From Bacillota bacterium (lineage in GTDB: Bacteria > Bacillota > Syntrophomonadia > Syntrophomonadales > Syntrophomonadaceae), in the NCBI GenBank assembly GCA_017861475.1, contig JAGFXV010000215.1, forward strand, positions 1-6,075: 6,075 bases of DNA. Direction: 5' to 3'. Each line of letters opens with the position of its first letter. The first letter of the stretch is position 1. The notes below the pieces were generated by a model that saw only the letters and a list, made by a program, of their open reading frames with translations, was not told where the DNA came from and did no database searches. The position numbers and the translations under genes are program-made. Shown here piece by piece: positions 5,040 to 6,075 of this stretch.

Positions 5040-5486
5040 TTGCGTTTTTGGCTTACTGCCGGAGCTGTTCTGATTCTTGATCGCCTCAGTAAATGGTGGA
5101 TCATGGGAAATATGAGTATCGGAGACAGCTGGGCATTAATAACCGGTATTGTTAATATCCGTTTTATTCAGAATAAAGGAGCGGCGTTCGGGATATTACA
5201 GGGGGGTAGACTTCTTTTCATACTGATGGCTGTGGCTGTTATCATAGCAACGGTTTATTTTATTCGAAAGTATCAGTTACCGCTACTGGCTCAATATTCG
5301 TTGGGCTTGATTGTCGGGGGAGCTCTGGGTAATTTGATTGACCGCATTATTTACGGATCGGTTGTTGATTTTATAAGTGTCGGTTGGTTCCCGGTATTCA
5401 ATCTTGCTGATTCGGCCATTGTCTGTGGAGGGATCCTGCTGGTATTATGGATGTTTATTGATGAAACCTTTAAAAGCGCTGAGTAA
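5040..5486 (+). CDS. lspA: Lipoprotein signal peptidase (signal peptidase II)
   Basis: The 148-residue product is the inner-membrane aspartyl protease that removes the signal peptide from prolipoproteins after Lgt has lipidated the +1 cysteine. The length is normal for the family. Four hydrophobic segments are visible (about residues 4-20, 57-75, 84-100 and 122-141). Conserved motifs are present: LDRLSK near the N-terminus, FIQNKGAAFGI (42-52), GGALGNLIDR (93-102), VVDF (108-111) and FNLADS (120-125). The catalytic pair should be Asp110 and Asp124, both present. The start is TTG at 5040, with AAAGGGGG (5025-5032) 7 bases upstream. The gene diverges from the CoA-transferase and does not sit beside rluD or ileS here, at least in the visible part; no clear terminator follows it. 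Confidence 0.97.
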   Translation: MRFWLTAGAVLILDRLSKWWIMGNMSIGDSWALITGIVNIRFIQNKGAAFGILQGGRLLFILMAVAVIIATVYFIRKYQLPLLAQYSLGLIVGGALGNLIDRIIYGSVVDFISVGWFPVFNLADSAIVCGGILLVLWMFIDETFKSAE

Positions 5487-5576
5487 GGTTCATATAATCT
5501 TCATAATCGAGTTGTATCATTTAAATTGAAGTAATAAATGAAAGATCCTTCTATGATTTAAAAGGCAGGTAAGGTT
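5487..5576. promoter_or_regulatory. Short gap before the response regulator, possible weak promoter
   Basis: The 90-base AT-rich gap has a TATAAT (5493-5498) without a good -35, and a TATGAT (5552-5557) whose nearest TTGAAG (5526-5531) is 20 bases away, which is too far for a standard promoter. AAAGGCAGG (5561-5569) gives a ribosome site 7 bases before the ATG at 5577. No terminator for lspA is visible, so read-through is possible. Confidence 0.3.
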
Positions 5577-6075
5577 ATGACAAAAAAAGTTCTTTTGGCT
5601 GACGATGAAGATCGGATGCGTAAGCTTCTGAGCGACTTTCTGAAGCGGGAAGGGTATGCCATTGTGGAGGCTGCCAATGGCAGGGAAGCGCTGGATATTT
5701 TTAATCAATCTGATGACATCAGTCTACTAATTCTGGATGTGATGATGCCGTATATGGATGGTTGGGAAGTCTGCCGGGAAATCAGGAAAACGTCGCGGAT
5801 TCCTATCATCATGCTGACAGCGCGGGATCAGGAAACCGATGAATTGATGGGATTTGAATTGGGTGCGGATGAATATATCAGCAAACCTTTCAGCCCGCCG
5901 ATTTTAATTGCCCGGGTCAACGCCCTGCTGCGCCGCACCGAAGGAAAGAATTATCCGCCGCGCACCATCGGAGGATTGGTAATCGACGAGAACGCGCACT
6001 ATGTATATGTTAACGGTGAAATAGTCGATCTTACTCCCAAGGAGTTCGAACTGCTGCTTTATCTGGTCGACCATG
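5577..6075 (+). CDS. OmpR/PhoB-family response regulator, 3' end missing
   Basis: The first 166 residues of a two-component DNA-binding response regulator are present; the gene runs off the window edge. The receiver domain (about 3-118) has all key residues: acidic pair Asp9/Asp10 (LADDED), phospho-accepting Asp54 (LILDVMMPYMDGWE), Thr81 (MLTARD) and Lys103 (ISKPF). A winged-helix domain of the OmpR/PhoB type starts near 129 with IGGLVIDENAHYVYVNG and LTPKEFELLLYLV, and is cut before the recognition helix. The ATG start has a ribosome site 7 bases upstream. Its kinase is probably encoded just downstream, beyond the window, as is usual for this family; the PAS kinase at the left end is over 4 kb away and not evidently its partner. 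The target genes cannot be inferred. Confidence 0.95.
   Translation, partial: MTKKVLLADDEDRMRKLLSDFLKREGYAIVEAANGREALDIFNQSDDISLLILDVMMPYMDGWEVCREIRKTSRIPIIMLTARDQETDELMGFELGADEYISKPFSPPILIARVNALLRRTEGKNYPPRTIGGLVIDENAHYVYVNGEIVDLTPKEFELLLYLVDH

Noticed and set aside
5517..5708. Minus-strand 63-residue open frame across the start of the response regulator
   Set aside because: It overlaps the intact receiver domain start and its ribosome site, and shows no recognisable features.

Overview
The window looks like a piece of a low-to-moderate GC Firmicute chromosome, most likely an anaerobic, possibly syntrophic clostridium. The basis is a SigI/RsgI sigma/anti-sigma pair (a Firmicute system), strong AGGAGG-type ribosome binding sites, TTG starts, a Firmicute-type parS-like site and a class I CoA-transferase of the 4-hydroxybutyrate/butyrate type. 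The genus is an inference and cannot be fixed from this sequence.

Layout. 1-1174 (+) is the C-terminal part of a PAS-PAS sensor histidine kinase whose start lies outside the window; a terminator-like hairpin follows. 1379-2113 and 2103-2912 (+) form a two-gene operon with an 11-bp overlap: a SigI-family sigma factor and its membrane-anchored RsgI-type anti-sigma factor with a long, charged, low-complexity outer domain. 2913-3245 is non-coding but structured. It holds an AT-rich tandem repeat, a near-consensus parS/Spo0J-box-like palindrome, a near-consensus sigma-A promoter with no gene behind it, and a 75-bp imperfect inverted repeat of a dispersed-repeat type. 3246-3506 (-) is a small uncharacterised ORF of 86 residues. 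A perfect 12-bp hairpin (3592-3620) sits between it and the CoA-transferase gene. 3636-4919 (-) encodes an acetyl-CoA hydrolase/CoA-transferase family protein. 4920-5039 is a divergent control region with a 14/16 palindrome over the predicted transferase promoter. 5040-5486 (+) is lspA, lipoprotein signal peptidase. 5577-6075 (+) is the start of an OmpR/PhoB-type response regulator, cut by the window edge.

How the genes fit together. Three units are signalling devices: the kinase, the SigI/RsgI pair and the response regulator. Nothing in the window links the kinase to the response regulator, which probably has its own kinase downstream. The CoA-transferase is a metabolic gene with its own promoter and a probable repressor site shared with lspA. 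No complete novel system is evident. The points most worth checking are the apparent loss of about 21 residues directly before the catalytic glutamate of the CoA-transferase, the absence of the Asn-Pro self-cleavage motif in the RsgI-like protein, and the parS-like site beside an orphan promoter and hairpin repeat.
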